From assembly GCF_003318255.1 (NCBI RefSeq), contig NZ_QOCF01000025.1, positions 113,643 to 177,642 on the forward strand: a DNA stretch of 64,000 bases, given 5' to 3'. Made by a program: the position numbers and the translations under genes. The first letter of the stretch is position 1. Each line of letters begins with the position of its first letter. The stretch is from Ruegeria sp. A3M17. Lineage in GTDB: Bacteria > Pseudomonadota > Alphaproteobacteria > Rhodobacterales > Rhodobacteraceae. Shown here one piece after another: positions 35,759 through 45,455 of this stretch. The notes beneath the pieces were generated by a model. The model was not told the DNA's origin, did no database searches, and saw only the letters and a list, made by a program, of their open reading frames with translations.

Positions 35759-38008
35759 ATGTTTCACCTCACTCGCCTGTTAATGGCGTTCTTCTCCATC
35801 GCGCTATTATCTGGACCGGCATTTGCCCAGATCACTAGTACCTCTAGTGCACCGACTACCGTCACAATTCCCGAGGATCTGACGCCCGAACAAGTCGATG
35901 ACATGGTCGCACGTATGTCCGATGATCAGGTCCGCGCGATCTTGTTGGAGCGTCTGGACGCGGTTGCGGAAAAAAACGCCGCCGAAGCGGAAGAGCGCGA
36001 AGACCCAATCACGGAAATCAATGAGATCTGGGCCGAAATGGTGGCTTCGTGGACACAGGTTATTGTCACGATTCCGAACTTATTCAGTGCACAAGCCGAC
36101 GCTTTCAAGAACTTTTCGGCAACCTTTGGCACTACCGGCGCGTTTAAACTGCTGGGCCTAGTCCTCAGTGTGCTTGTCGTCGGCTTCCTAGCGGAGAAGC
36201 TGTTCGAGTTCCTTACTCGGCGGTGGCACGAACATGCCGAAGCCGGGGATGAAAATGACCTTTGGGGCGCTGTCAGTTACCTGTTTCGCCGGTTTTGCCG
36301 CGAGATCGCAGGATTGGTCGTGTTCTATGTCGTCATCCGCGCGGTCGGGCGTGGGCTCCTGACTCCGGAACAAATCACCTACGCGGCACCCTTCGTTTTC
36401 TACCTGATCTGGATTCCGCGTTTGGGCGCCGCGGCCTCGCGGTTCGTACTTGCACCAAGCAAACCTCACTACCGGCTGGTGAACATCGATGATCACTGGG
36501 CGAAATACCTACACCGCAACCTGATCGGTCTGCTTTTATTGATTGGTTTCACGCTGTTCCTGCTTCATTTCAACAGGCTGAACGGCATTACAGGTGATGA
36601 GACGCGCATTGGTTTCTGGTTAAACTTGGCAACCCATATCTATATCGGTGTGATCGCCTGGACAGCGCGCGAAGGCCTGTCTCAGATGATGTTGGGTACC
36701 GACCCTGATCACTCCAAATTTGATGAGGAAGTCGCCCACTACTACCCCTACTTCGCAATCGGCGTGTCGGCTGTAATCTGGTTGTTGGTCGAGTTTATCG
36801 TAGCGCAACGCAATCCTTCGTCCTTGGCGCTGCTGGTCAAGGGGGCGCATTTCACCACCATGGCTTGGCTGCTGATCGCACCTGCCTTGGATACGCTGAT
36901 ACGTGGGCTGGTTCGCCATCTGCAACCGCCGATGCTGGGCGGAGGGCCGGTGGCCGAGCGCGCATACAAGTCTACCAAACGCAGCTATATTCGCATCGGT
37001 CGAGTTTTGGCTGGTATTCTTGTCATCCTGATGATCGCCCGGGCTTGGGATCTCGACCTCAGTGAAATCGCGGGCGGTGGAGATGAGTCTGGCAGCAAGC
37101 TAATACAGTTCTTCATCATCATTGCTGTTGGATACATCCTGAACGAAGTCGTTTCGCTGTGGATCAACCGGCGGCTGGCCAAGGAACAAACTGCGGCTGA
37201 AGAAAGCCCCGATCAGGAAGCGGGCGAAGGCGGCGGTTCTGGTGGATCACGTCTGGCGACGGTTCTGCCCCTGCTGCGCGTGACTGCTCAGGTCGCGATT
37301 GCGGTGATCTTTGTCCTGCTCGCGCTTGGCGCGCTGGGTCTAGATATCACGCCGCTGCTGGCTGGTGCCGGTATTCTTGGCCTAGCCATCGGCTTTGGTG
37401 CCCAAAAGCTGGTTTCGGACATTGTCGGTGGAATCTTCTTTCTTATCGACGATGCGTTCCGGGTTGGTGAATATGTCGATATCGGCGGCACCATGGGTAC
37501 GGTCGAAAAGATCTCGATCCGCTCCATGCAACTGCGCCACCACCGCGGTCTGGTACATACCATCCCATATGGTGAGATTCAGAAGATCACCAACTTCAGC
37601 CGCGACTGGGTCATCATGAAGCTGAAATTCACCGTGCCCTTCGATACAGATCCCAACAAGGTGAAGAAGATCTTCAAGAAGATCGGTGCCGAGATGATGG
37701 AGGATGAAGTTCACAAGGACGGCTTCCTGCAGCCCTTCAAATCTCAGGGCGTGTTCGACTTTGACGATGTCGGCATGATCATCCGCGGCAAGTTCATGGC
37801 CAAACCGGGCAAGCAGTTCACCCTGCGCAAAGAGATCTTCAACCGGGTCAAGGCTGCCTTCAAGGAAAACGGTATCGACTTTGCCCGTCGCGAAGTTCGC
37901 GTCGCTATCCCGGGACTGGACGAAGCTGAAAACCTGACTGAGGAGCAAAAAGCGGCAGTTGGCGCTGCGGCGGCGGATGCGTCCAGAAAGGCGCAAAACC
38001 CAGCTTAA
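35759..38008 (+). CDS. Large MscS-family mechanosensitive channel
   Basis: The 749-residue protein has a signal peptide (1-23, ending AFA) and a periplasmic, acidic, helical region to about residue 115. About nine hydrophobic helices follow. The MscS core includes the pore helix GAGILGLAIGFGAQKLVSDIVGG, then the beta domain (YVDIGGTMGTVEKISIRSMQLRHH, HTIPYGEI) and the alpha-beta vestibule (FTVPFDTDPNKVKKIF). Such channels release solutes on hypo-osmotic shock. Length and extra helices resemble the MscK/YbiO-like group. A Gly/Ser-rich loop (GEGGGSGGS) precedes the core. Confidence 0.92.
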   Translation: MFHLTRLLMAFFSIALLSGPAFAQITSTSSAPTTVTIPEDLTPEQVDDMVARMSDDQVRAILLERLDAVAEKNAAEAEEREDPITEINEIWAEMVASWTQVIVTIPNLFSAQADAFKNFSATFGTTGAFKLLGLVLSVLVVGFLAEKLFEFLTRRWHEHAEAGDENDLWGAVSYLFRRFCREIAGLVVFYVVIRAVGRGLLTPEQITYAAPFVFYLIWIPRLGAAASRFVLAPSKPHYRLVNIDDHWAKYLHRNLIGLLLLIGFTLFLLHFNRLNGITGDETRIGFWLNLATHIYIGVIAWTAREGLSQMMLGTDPDHSKFDEEVAHYYPYFAIGVSAVIWLLVEFIVAQRNPSSLALLVKGAHFTTMAWLLIAPALDTLIRGLVRHLQPPMLGGGPVAERAYKSTKRSYIRIGRVLAGILVILMIARAWDLDLSEIAGGGDESGSKLIQFFIIIAVGYILNEVVSLWINRRLAKEQTAAEESPDQEAGEGGGSGGSRLATVLPLLRVTAQVAIAVIFVLLALGALGLDITPLLAGAGILGLAIGFGAQKLVSDIVGGIFFLIDDAFRVGEYVDIGGTMGTVEKISIRSMQLRHHRGLVHTIPYGEIQKITNFSRDWVIMKLKFTVPFDTDPNKVKKIFKKIGAEMMEDEVHKDGFLQPFKSQGVFDFDDVGMIIRGKFMAKPGKQFTLRKEIFNRVKAAFKENGIDFARREVRVAIPGLDEAENLTEEQKAAVGAAAADASRKAQNPA

Positions 38009-38020
38009 CGACATCGGATC

Positions 38021-38046
38021 ATCCGCTGATAAGTCAGCGGATGACA
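38021..38046. repeat. Perfect palindrome after the MscS gene
   Basis: TCATCCGCTGA and TCAGCGGATGA are perfect 11-base arms separated by 4 bases, 12 bases past the stop. It has no T-run and is followed by a separate terminator at 38068-38100. It may stabilise the mRNA 3' end. Confidence 0.6.
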
Positions 38047-38067
38047 CGCGCAAGGTCCAAACAACAG

Positions 38068-38100
38068 ACGGAACCGGCCCAATCGCCGGTTCCGTTTTTT
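38068..38100 (+). terminator. Terminator after the MscS gene
   Basis: ACGGAACCGGC and GCCGGTTCCGT form an 11-bp perfect stem with a 6-base loop, ending in six T. Confidence 0.9.
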
Positions 38101-38197
38101 ACTTTCACAATTGGCCTGCGCTGACTTGACCCTTTCCACAAGCGGCACCTTGCCCTAAAAGGCCCGCAATCCCGGCCAACCTGGACAAGGACAAACG

Positions 38198-40357
38198 ATG
38201 CAAGAGCCCGCCATCACCCCGGATCTGATTGCTGCACACGGGCTGAAGCCCGACGAATACGATATGATCCTCGGGATCATCGGGCGCGAGCCGACTTTTA
38301 CCGAACTCGGCATCTTTTCGGCCATGTGGAACGAACACTGTTCTTACAAATCGTCCAAGAAATGGCTGCGCACCCTGCCCACCTCTGGGCCTCAGGTAAT
38401 CTGCGGACCGGGCGAAAATGCCGGCGTAGTGGATATCGGCGACGGTCAGGCGGTGGTGTTCAAGATGGAAAGCCACAACCATCCCTCGTATATCGAACCC
38501 TATCAGGGTGCGGCCACAGGTGTTGGCGGCATCCTGCGCGACGTCTTCACCATGGGCGCGCGTCCCATCGCGTCGATGAACGCGCTGTCATTTGGTGAGC
38601 CCGGCCACCACAAGACCCGCCAGCTGGTCAACGGCGTGGTCGAAGGCATTGGCGGTTACGGCAACTGCTTTGGTGTCCCTTGCGTAGGTGGCGAAGTTCG
38701 TTTCCACCCTGCCTATAACGGCAACTGTCTTGTGAACGCCTTTGCCGCTGGTCTGGCCGACAGCGACAAGATTTTCTACTCGGCGGCGTCGGGCGTCGGC
38801 ATGCCCGTTGTGTATCTGGGTGCAAAAACCGGACGTGACGGTGTTGGCGGCGCAACCATGGCCTCGGCTGAGTTCGATGACACAATCGAAGAAAAGCGCC
38901 CCACTGTTCAGGTCGGAGACCCGTTCACTGAAAAGCGCCTGATGGAGGCGACGCTGGAGCTGATGCAGACCGGTGCCGTGATCTCGATCCAGGATATGGG
39001 TGCGGCCGGTCTGACCTGTTCCGCCGTTGAAATGGGCGACAAGGGCGGTCTGGGTGTGCGTCTGGATCTGGAAAACGTTCCCCAGCGCGAAGAGGATATG
39101 ACAGCCTATGAGATGATGCTGTCTGAATCGCAAGAACGCATGCTGATGGTCCTCAAGCCCGAGCTTGAAGCCGAAGCCCGCGCCGTGTTCGAAAAATGGG
39201 ACCTGGATTTCGCAATCGTCGGCGAAACCATCGCGGAAGACCGTTTCTTGATCCTCCACAACGGCGAGGTCAAAGCCGATCTGGTCCTGTCCAAGCTGTC
39301 CTCGACGGCGCCAGAATACGACCGCCCGTGGGAGCCGACGCCGGAAGCTGAAGAGCTGACCGAAGTCCCACAAATCGATCCGATCGACGGTCTGCGCGCT
39401 CTGCTCGCTTCGCCAAACTACGCAGGCAAGCAGTGGGTGTACGAACAGTACGACACCATGGTCATGGCAGACACCGCCCGCACGCCGGGTCTGGGCGCAG
39501 GCATGGTCCGCGTGCACGGCACTGACAAGGCGCTTGCTTTCACCAGCGACGTAACCCCTCGTTATGTACGGGCAAACCCCGTAGAGGGCGGCAAGCAAGC
39601 TGTGGCCGAGGCTTACCGCAACCTGACCGCCGTTGGGGCCAACCCATTGGCGACCACCGATAACCTGAACTTCGGCAACCCCGAAAAGCCCGAGATCATG
39701 GGCCAGTTCGTCGGCGCGATCAAGGGCATCGGTGAAGCCGTAGCCGCGCTGGATATGCCAATCGTTTCGGGCAACGTCTCGTTGTATAACGAAACCGATG
39801 GTCAGGCGATCCTGCCGACCCCGACCATCGGCGCTGTTGGCCTGCTGACTCACACGGACGACATCATCGGCAATGAGGTCCGCGAGGGGCATGTGGCACT
39901 GGTGATCGGCGAAACCAATGGCCATCTTGGTCAGTCCGCCCTGCTGGCCGAAGTGTTCAACCGCGAAGACGGCGACGCACCACATGTTGATCTGGATGCC
40001 GAAAAACGCAACGGCGAGTTCATCCGCGCCAACCGTGAGATGATCAAGGCCTGCACCGATCTGGGTGACGGTGGTCTGGCGCTGGCCGCCTTTGAGCTGG
40101 CGGAATCTGCAGGCGTCGGCGTTCACCTCGATGAAGCCTCGACCGAGTTCCTGTTCGGCGAAGATCAGGCCCGTTATCTGGTCGCGTGCAACTTTGATCA
40201 GGCCGAGGCACTGATGATCGCTGCTGGTCAGGCAGGCGTCCCTCTGGTGTCTGTAGGCCGGTTCACTGGCGACAGCATTCGGGTTGGCAGCTCTGAGGCT
40301 GCGTTAGAGGATTTGGCTACCACGTTCCGCACCAGCTTTGCTGAGGCTGTCGCCTAA
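38198..40357 (+). CDS. purL: Phosphoribosylformylglycinamidine synthase subunit PurL
   Basis: The 719-residue short PurL is the catalytic subunit of FGAM synthase, working with PurQ and PurS, which are encoded at 18.7-19.7 kb. It shows [51 protein letters not shown] in the ATP site, [17 protein letters not shown], and [11 protein letters not shown] plus [12 protein letters not shown] [15 protein letters not shown] in the second half. GGACAAGGACAAACG precedes the ATG. It is followed by its own terminator and then bolA. Confidence 0.97.
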   Translation: MQEPAITPDLIAAHGLKPDEYDMILGIIGREPTFTELGIFSAMWNEHCSYKSSKKWLRTLPTSGPQVICGPGENAGVVDIGDGQAVVFKMESHNHPSYIEPYQGAATGVGGILRDVFTMGARPIASMNALSFGEPGHHKTRQLVNGVVEGIGGYGNCFGVPCVGGEVRFHPAYNGNCLVNAFAAGLADSDKIFYSAASGVGMPVVYLGAKTGRDGVGGATMASAEFDDTIEEKRPTVQVGDPFTEKRLMEATLELMQTGAVISIQDMGAAGLTCSAVEMGDKGGLGVRLDLENVPQREEDMTAYEMMLSESQERMLMVLKPELEAEARAVFEKWDLDFAIVGETIAEDRFLILHNGEVKADLVLSKLSSTAPEYDRPWEPTPEAEELTEVPQIDPIDGLRALLASPNYAGKQWVYEQYDTMVMADTARTPGLGAGMVRVHGTDKALAFTSDVTPRYVRANPVEGGKQAVAEAYRNLTAVGANPLATTDNLNFGNPEKPEIMGQFVGAIKGIGEAVAALDMPIVSGNVSLYNETDGQAILPTPTIGAVGLLTHTDDIIGNEVREGHVALVIGETNGHLGQSALLAEVFNREDGDAPHVDLDAEKRNGEFIRANREMIKACTDLGDGGLALAAFELAESAGVGVHLDEASTEFLFGEDQARYLVACNFDQAEALMIAAGQAGVPLVSVGRFTGDSIRVGSSEAALEDLATTFRTSFAEAVA

Positions 40358-40381
40358 CACCGAAGCAATCTTTGCAACATG

Positions 40382-40410
40382 AAACCTGCGCCTGTCCCGG
40401 CGCAGGTTTT
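40382..40410 (+). terminator. Terminator after purL
   Basis: AAACCTGCGCC and GGCGCAGGTTT form an 11-bp stem with a 6-base loop ending in TTTT. Confidence 0.85.
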
Positions 40411-40493
40411 GTCGTTTCAGGGCCCCTATCCTCCCCTTGCACGCCCCGTCCGGGCGCTCTACATCTTGAGAAAGACCTTCAGGAGAAACTTAC

Positions 40494-40730
40494 ATGTCGA
40501 TGAGCGCCCACGAAATCGAAGCCCTACTGCGTGAAACCTTTCCGGATGCGGAGATTCAGGTTGGCGGCAGCGATGGCGTGCATATGTCCGCAATGGTCGT
40601 GGACGAGAGCTTTCGCGGGAAAAACCGGGTGCAACAGCAGCGCGCGGTCTATTCGGCCCTGAAGGGCAAGATGGACGGCGCGGACGGAGAGTTGCATGCG
40701 CTGGCGTTGACCACAAAAGTGCCTGAATGA
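40494..40730 (+). CDS. BolA family protein
   Basis: The 78-residue protein has the BolA fold pattern IEALLRETFPDAEIQVGGSDGVHMSAMVVDESFRGKNRVQQQRAVYSAL (in pieces: FPDAEI, GVHMSAMVV, SFRGKNRVQQQR). The conserved His for Fe-S binding with a partner glutaredoxin lies in the C-terminal LHALAL. BolA proteins pair with CGFS monothiol glutaredoxins to hold [2Fe-2S] clusters, and a CGFS glutaredoxin gene lies three genes downstream. AGGAG at 40480-40484 precedes the start. It overlaps the next gene by 4 bases. Confidence 0.93.
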   Translation: MSMSAHEIEALLRETFPDAEIQVGGSDGVHMSAMVVDESFRGKNRVQQQRAVYSALKGKMDGADGELHALALTTKVPE

Positions 40731-40969
40731 TCACAACGTTTTTGATATATGGCGTTTGCGGGCTGATCGCAGTCGTCGGCAGCGTCCTTATTGTCAGATC
40801 TGTGATAAAAAATGAGCGCTCTGAGAAAATTCGGGGCGTGCAACCTGGTCAAGGCGATCAATTGATAGACCACGGAACAGTATTGGGTGGCGGTGGCGGG
40901 CACGTAACAGTTTCCCGGGTCACCAGAGACCCTCAGGAATATGCTAAAGCCATGGCTCCGAAGAAATGA
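40727..40969 (+). CDS. Small single-helix membrane protein between bolA and grxD
   Basis: The 80-residue protein has one N-terminal transmembrane helix (about residues 3-23, TFLIYGVCGLIAVVGSVLIV) followed by a basic stretch (KNERSEK) and a Gly/Val-rich polar tail (GTVLGGGGGHVTVSRVTRDP). Positive charges after the helix suggest a cytoplasmic C-terminus. I do not recognise the family. It overlaps bolA by 4 bases and the next gene by 4 bases, so it is part of the bolA-grxD unit. Confidence 0.7.
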   Translation: MITTFLIYGVCGLIAVVGSVLIVRSVIKNERSEKIRGVQPGQGDQLIDHGTVLGGGGGHVTVSRVTRDPQEYAKAMAPKK

Positions 40970-41256
40970 GTACATGGCTGGTGTGGATATCAGCAATCGC
41001 GGCATTGATAGTTGCCGCGGCGCTTATCGAAGCCTATGTGAAGCGCAACAGAAAGCGTAAGCTGGCCGACATGCGCCCGGACCCGGACAAGATCAGCAAA
41101 GTCGGCGGCATTGAAAGATACGGGTTGGATCCGCTGGCATTGGCACAGGCCGAGCATCGGCGACTAGAGGAAGAAGGATGGGTCCCCGACCCGTCACAGG
41201 ATGAAACGACCGCCCTCGACGCGGGTGAAAAGGACAAGCAAGATGACCGACGTTAA
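40966..41256 (+). CDS. Second small membrane protein between bolA and grxD
   Basis: The 96-residue protein has one N-terminal helix (about residues 4-25, WLVWISAIAALIVAAALIEAYV), then a very basic patch (KRNRKRK) and a soluble tail with GGIERYGLDPLALAQAEHRRLEEEGW. The charge pattern places the tail in the cytoplasm. The family is not recognised. It overlaps the preceding gene by 4 bases and the glutaredoxin start by 14 bases. Confidence 0.7.
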   Translation: MSTWLVWISAIAALIVAAALIEAYVKRNRKRKLADMRPDPDKISKVGGIERYGLDPLALAQAEHRRLEEEGWVPDPSQDETTALDAGEKDKQDDRR

Positions 41257-41605
41257 GACTCAGATCGACGAAACCGTCAAAGCCAACGATGTGGTGCTCT
41301 ACATGAAAGGCACCAAAGAGATGCCTCAATGTGGCTTCTCGTCCCGCGTGGCGGGCGTGCTGAACTACATGGGCGTCGACTTTGCCGACGTGAACGTTCT
41401 GGCGGATGAAAACCTGCGGCAGGGCATCAAGGACTATTCTGACTGGCCGACCGTGCCCCAGCTGTACGTCAAAGGTGAATTCGTGGGTGGTTGTGACATC
41501 ATCACCGAAATGACCCTGTCAGGCGAACTCGACACGATGTTTGACGAAAACGGTGTGACCTATGACAAGGACGCCGCCGACAAGATCCGCGAAGCAAACG
41601 CCTGA
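41243..41605 (+). CDS. grxD: Monothiol glutaredoxin, CGFS type (Grx4)
   Basis: The 120-residue protein is a class II glutaredoxin that carries and transfers [2Fe-2S] clusters. It has LYMKGTKEMPQCGFSSRV with the single active cysteine, then WPTVPQLYVKGEFVGGCDIITEM for glutathione binding. The frame is open from 41201, but ATG 41243 gives the standard start and has AAGGAC upstream. It belongs to the bolA unit. Its stop abuts that of mliC on the other strand. Confidence 0.95.
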   Translation: MTDVKTQIDETVKANDVVLYMKGTKEMPQCGFSSRVAGVLNYMGVDFADVNVLADENLRQGIKDYSDWPTVPQLYVKGEFVGGCDIITEMTLSGELDTMFDENGVTYDKDAADKIREANA

Positions 41606-41956
41606 TCAGCGACTGCTGCAATTCTCCAGAACAACCTGCTCACTGGCGGCCCCTCCGGTCGCCAGAAAGCTGACGGTCGCATCCCACCCTTTTGACCGAA
41701 GGATATACGACCCGGTCTCTCCTTTGGATTCATAGCGAATACCTGATCCGCTGGGCACTTGCTGCAGGGCAACCAATTGGTTGTCTACCATCATCGCCGC
41801 TGCACCGGAGCCGTCGGACGCATTGAAATACGCAACCTGCAACTCAACGCCATTCTGGCAGGTGAAGGTAACCGGCAGGATATCCATGTCCGCCCAGGCC
41901 AAGCCCCCTGGTAGGCCGAACAAACCGGCCAACGCTGCCGTTTTAAACGCATTCAT
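41606..41956 (-). CDS. MliC-like periplasmic lysozyme inhibitor
   Basis: The 116-residue protein has a signal peptide (residues 1-22, ending AWA) and the MliC pattern: VTFTCQNGVELQVAYF, then QLVALQQVPSGSGIRYES, and a C-terminal cysteine (ENCSSR) that can bond with the first. MliC-type proteins block c-type lysozyme. No lipobox is seen, so it would be a soluble periplasmic form. It overlaps the zapA stop by 4 bases, an unusual partnership. Confidence 0.78.
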   Translation of the reverse strand: MNAFKTAALAGLFGLPGGLAWADMDILPVTFTCQNGVELQVAYFNASDGSGAAAMMVDNQLVALQQVPSGSGIRYESKGETGSYILRSKGWDATVSFLATGGAASEQVVLENCSSR

Positions 41957-42348
41957 TTCGCCGTATTCTCCTCAACCACCGAGGCCAGGGCCTCAGCGCG
42001 TGCGGCCAGCTCGGCCAGTGTGTCCGTGACCGAAGGCGGGACGACGGCCACTTCAATCCTTTCAGGTTCGGGCTCGGGCCGGTTGCGCAGGCTTTGCAAT
42101 TCGGCTTCAACCTCGGCCAGCTTGGCCTCTGCCCGTTTGAGCTTGTCATCTGTAGCGGCGGTCTTGTCGGCCAGCATCAGCCCGGCCATCAACAGCATGC
42201 GTGCTTCGGGCATCCGACCGATCTGATCAGACAAAACCTGTGCCTCGTCATCCAACATTTTCGCCGCAGATTGCAGAAATGGCTCTTCACCGTCCTGGCA
42301 CGAAACTTCAAAACCGCGGCCACCGATATGAATGTTCAATTCGGGCAT
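41953..42348 (-). CDS. zapA: Cell division protein ZapA
   Basis: The 131-residue protein has the ZapA N-terminal beta-hairpin and helix (ELNIHIGGRGFEVSCQDGEE, LQSAAKMLDDEAQVL, RMLLMAGLMLADK) followed by a coiled coil (KLKRAEAKLAEVEAELQSL) and a proline-rich linker. It bundles FtsZ filaments at the division site. Its start shares one base with the stop of the upstream coiled-coil gene (TAATG), an arrangement matching zapA and zauP of Caulobacter. Confidence 0.9.
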   Translation of the reverse strand: MPELNIHIGGRGFEVSCQDGEEPFLQSAAKMLDDEAQVLSDQIGRMPEARMLLMAGLMLADKTAATDDKLKRAEAKLAEVEAELQSLRNRPEPEPERIEVAVVPPSVTDTLAELAARAEALASVVEENTAK

Positions 42349-43145
42349 TACTCAACCTCTCCCTCAGCCAGCTTTGCCTGCGACAGCAACGGTTCCAGCC
42401 GGGCAAGTACTGCCTGAGCTTCGGCTGCATCTGTCGCCTGCGCAGCCTTCGTCGCCTCAAGCTCGGCCACAGTCGCGCGGTTCAACAGCTCGGCATCAGC
42501 CAGACCGTCCTTGCTGGCCGCCCGCAACTCACCCACCGAGTTGCGCAGTTGTTCATTCGCCTTGCGCATACGTTGAAGATCATCATCCAAACGCGACATG
42601 GCCGCGCCGTGGCTGGCACGTTCGGCACGCAGCATCTCAAGCTCTGAGCTTAACTCTGCAACACGCTCGCTGTCGGCCAATTCGGACCGCAACTTTTTAT
42701 TCTCATCTTCCAGCGACTGCGCTTTGCTCACAACCGCTTTAAGTTCATCGTTTTCTGTCTTGAGAACAACCAGTTCGTCCTGGTTTTCCAATGCAACTTT
42801 AGCCTCTGCCAACTCGGCCCTGGCCGCTTCGACCGCCGCCAATTTGGCGGTGGCCTCTGAAAGCTGCTGACGCAACGCGCCGTTTTCAGGATCTTCGGCT
42901 GGCGTTGCTTTTAGCGCATCCATGTCGGCGCGCATAGCGTCGACTTCTTTCTCGTGCCGTTCCTTGAGGGTTTTCAGCCGCTCTTCCAACTGCGCATTGG
43001 CGACGCGCTCGTCTTCCAATGCCGTGTGCAAAGCGGTGTCATCACCGCCACTTGCGGGCACCGTGTCACGCAGGGCGTCGACACCGGTTCCAATCCTCTC
43101 CATCGCGGCAACGATACGGCGCTGTAATTCTTCGATCTGGCTCAT
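42348..43145 (-). CDS. Coiled-coil protein upstream of zapA, ZauP-like
   Basis: The 265-residue protein is almost wholly heptad coiled coil, rich in A, E, L, K and D, with no membrane segment. Breaks occur around PASGGDDT (residue 30) and PAEDPENG (residue 80). In Caulobacter the gene before zapA encodes ZauP, a coiled-coil partner of ZapA that sharpens the Z-ring. Position and structure agree here, though coiled coils cannot be assigned by sequence pattern alone. It is divergent from tkt. Confidence 0.72.
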   Translation of the reverse strand: MSQIEELQRRIVAAMERIGTGVDALRDTVPASGGDDTALHTALEDERVANAQLEERLKTLKERHEKEVDAMRADMDALKATPAEDPENGALRQQLSEATAKLAAVEAARAELAEAKVALENQDELVVLKTENDELKAVVSKAQSLEDENKKLRSELADSERVAELSSELEMLRAERASHGAAMSRLDDDLQRMRKANEQLRNSVGELRAASKDGLADAELLNRATVAELEATKAAQATDAAEAQAVLARLEPLLSQAKLAEGEVE

Positions 43146-43379
43146 GCCCCTGCCACCTCTTTACCAAGGTTCACTTTTTCGCGGCCCATCCGAATCAATA
43201 CAGGCCGGGTATTGGCCTAGTCTAACCGAATGAAACGGAAAATACCCACTGTTTGCTTTCAATCACTTGGACAGCATTCTTGAACCACGAACGCGACGCA
43301 ACCCCCGGTTCCACTTGCACTTTGGGGGGTGGATGGTATTGAGCGCCCCATCTGCCTGTAATCCAAAGGAACAACGCCC

Positions 43380-45404
43380 GTGGACCTGACTGCGCTGCGC
43401 AATGCCAATCCTGAACACTGGAACAAGGCTGCGGCCATCCGCACCCTGACCCTTGACGCCGTCGCCGTCGCCAATTCCGGCCATTCCGGTATGCCGATGG
43501 GCATGGCCGACGTTGCGACCGTGCTGTTTGAAAAGCACCTGAAATTCGACGCCTCGGCCCCGAGCTGGCCTGATCGCGACCGGTTCATCCTGTCTGCTGG
43601 TCACGGTTCGATGTTGGTCTATTCTCTGTTGTATCTCACTGGTCATGCGGACGTGACACTGGATGAGATCAAGAACTTCCGCCAGCTGGGTGCGAAAACT
43701 GCGGGTCACCCGGAAAACTTCCTGGTGAACGGTATCGAAACCACCACCGGACCACTGGGTCAGGGCATTTCCAACGCAGTTGGTTTCGCCATGGCCGAAG
43801 AAATCCAGCGTGCGCACTACGGTAAAAAAGTAGTCGATCACTATACTTATGTGATCGCAGGCGACGGTTGCCTGATGGAAGGCGTAAGCCAAGAGGCCAT
43901 CACCCTGGCGGGGCGTCATGAGCTGAGCAAACTGATCGTTTTCTGGGACAACAACAACATCACCATCGACGGCACCGTGGATATTGCCGATCGCACCGAT
44001 CAGGTACGCCGTTTCAAGGCGTCGGGCTGGAACGTGATTGAAATCGATGGCCATGATCCGATCGCGATTGATGCGGCCATTGTGCAAGCCAAATCGTCGA
44101 ACAAACCATCCATGATCGCCTGCGAAAGCCATATTGCGCTGGGTCACGCCGCACAGGATACTTCCAAAGGTCACGGCGCATTGACCGATCAGGATCAGCT
44201 GAAAGCCGCCAAAGACGGCTATGGCTGGCCCCATGATGCCTTTGTGGTCCCTGCTGACGTCAAATCAGCTTGGGAGGCCATCGGTGCCCGTGGCGCGACT
44301 GAGCGCGCCGAATGGGAAGAGCGTTTCGCGCAGATTTCCGAACGCAAACAGGCCGAATTCAACCGCGCCTATGCGTTTGATGCACCCAAGAAGCTGGCCG
44401 GTGCCATCCGTTCGTTCAAAAAGCAGATGTCGGAAGATCAGCCGAAACTTGCCACCCGCGCCTCTTCGGAAAAGGTTCTGAACGTGGTGAACCCGATCAT
44501 GACCGAGACCGTTGGCGGTTCCGCCGACCTGACCGGGTCGAACAACACCAAATCTGCGGATATGGGCGTGTTCCTGCCGGAAAACCGCAAGGGTCGCTAT
44601 ATCCACTACGGAATCCGCGAACACGGCATGGCCGCCGCGATGAACGGCATGGCGCTGCATGGCGGTATCCGCCCCTATGGCGGCACGTTCATGGCGTTCA
44701 CCGACTATGCCCGCCCCTCGATGCGTTTGGCCGCCTTGATGAAGGTGCCTACGGTCTTCGTGATGACCCACGACTCGATTGGTCTGGGCGAAGACGGCCC
44801 GACCCACCAGCCGGTTGAGCATCTGGCCATCTCGCGCGCGACACCGAACACTTATGTGTTCCGTCCCGCCGATGTGGTTGAAACGGCTGAGGCATGGGAG
44901 CTGGCGCTGACGTTCAAGGACAGCCCTTCGGTCCTGTCGCTGACCCGTCAGGGCGTGCCGACGGTGCGCAAGGATCACAAGGCCAAGAACCTGACTGCGC
45001 AAGGTGCGTATGTTCTGGCTGATGCGGAAAGCAAACGTCAGGCCATTCTGATCGCCACCGGCTCTGAGGTTTCGCTGGCGATGGAAGCCAAAGCAATGCT
45101 CGAGGCCGAAGGCATCGGCACCCGCGTCGTCTCTATGCCCTCGATGGAGCTGTTTGCGCAGCAGGATGAAGCCTATCGCAAGCGCGTATTGCCGGGCGGC
45201 CCCGTCCGCGTCGGGATTGAGGCCGCAGTCCGCGCCGGTGGCTGGGATCGCTGGTTGTTGGGCGAACGTGGTCGCGAAGCCAAAGCCGGATTCATCGGTA
45301 TGTCCAGCTTCGGTGCATCGGCCCCCGCTGGTGAGCTGTACAAGCATTTCGGCATCACCGCCGAGGCGACCGTCGCCAAGGTCAAGGAACTGCTGGAGCT
45401 GTAA
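43380..45404 (+). CDS. tkt: Transketolase
   Basis: The 674-residue thiamine-diphosphate enzyme moves two-carbon units in the pentose phosphate pathway. It shows [39 protein letters not shown], the cofactor motif [15 protein letters not shown], and in the pyrimidine domain [25 protein letters not shown] and [18 protein letters not shown]. The start is GTG with AAAGGA 8 bases upstream. A 234-base gap to the ZauP-like gene shows no recognisable operator. Confidence 0.97.
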   Translation: MDLTALRNANPEHWNKAAAIRTLTLDAVAVANSGHSGMPMGMADVATVLFEKHLKFDASAPSWPDRDRFILSAGHGSMLVYSLLYLTGHADVTLDEIKNFRQLGAKTAGHPENFLVNGIETTTGPLGQGISNAVGFAMAEEIQRAHYGKKVVDHYTYVIAGDGCLMEGVSQEAITLAGRHELSKLIVFWDNNNITIDGTVDIADRTDQVRRFKASGWNVIEIDGHDPIAIDAAIVQAKSSNKPSMIACESHIALGHAAQDTSKGHGALTDQDQLKAAKDGYGWPHDAFVVPADVKSAWEAIGARGATERAEWEERFAQISERKQAEFNRAYAFDAPKKLAGAIRSFKKQMSEDQPKLATRASSEKVLNVVNPIMTETVGGSADLTGSNNTKSADMGVFLPENRKGRYIHYGIREHGMAAAMNGMALHGGIRPYGGTFMAFTDYARPSMRLAALMKVPTVFVMTHDSIGLGEDGPTHQPVEHLAISRATPNTYVFRPADVVETAEAWELALTFKDSPSVLSLTRQGVPTVRKDHKAKNLTAQGAYVLADAESKRQAILIATGSEVSLAMEAKAMLEAEGIGTRVVSMPSMELFAQQDEAYRKRVLPGGPVRVGIEAAVRAGGWDRWLLGERGREAKAGFIGMSSFGASAPAGELYKHFGITAEATVAKVKELLEL

Positions 45405-45428
45405 ACGCTCTGTTCATCTGTCAGACAC

Positions 45429-45455
45429 AAAGGGCGGCCTTGGCCGCCCTTTTCT
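45429..45455. terminator. Bidirectional terminator between tkt and an unknown gene
   Basis: AAAGGGCGGCC and GGCCGCCCTTT form an 11-bp stem with a 2-base loop and T/A-rich flanks, between two convergent genes. Confidence 0.88.

Noticed and set aside
38588..40126. 512-codon open frame antisense to purL
   Set aside because: It mirrors the codon pattern of purL; His/Gln/Arg-rich low-quality protein with no recognisable domain.
43146..43379. GTTAGCGC-type operator before tkt
   Set aside because: The motif shared by the gap genes does not occur in this intergenic region.
44265..45347. 360-codon open frame antisense to tkt
   Set aside because: Fully covered by a certain gene and of typical shadow composition.
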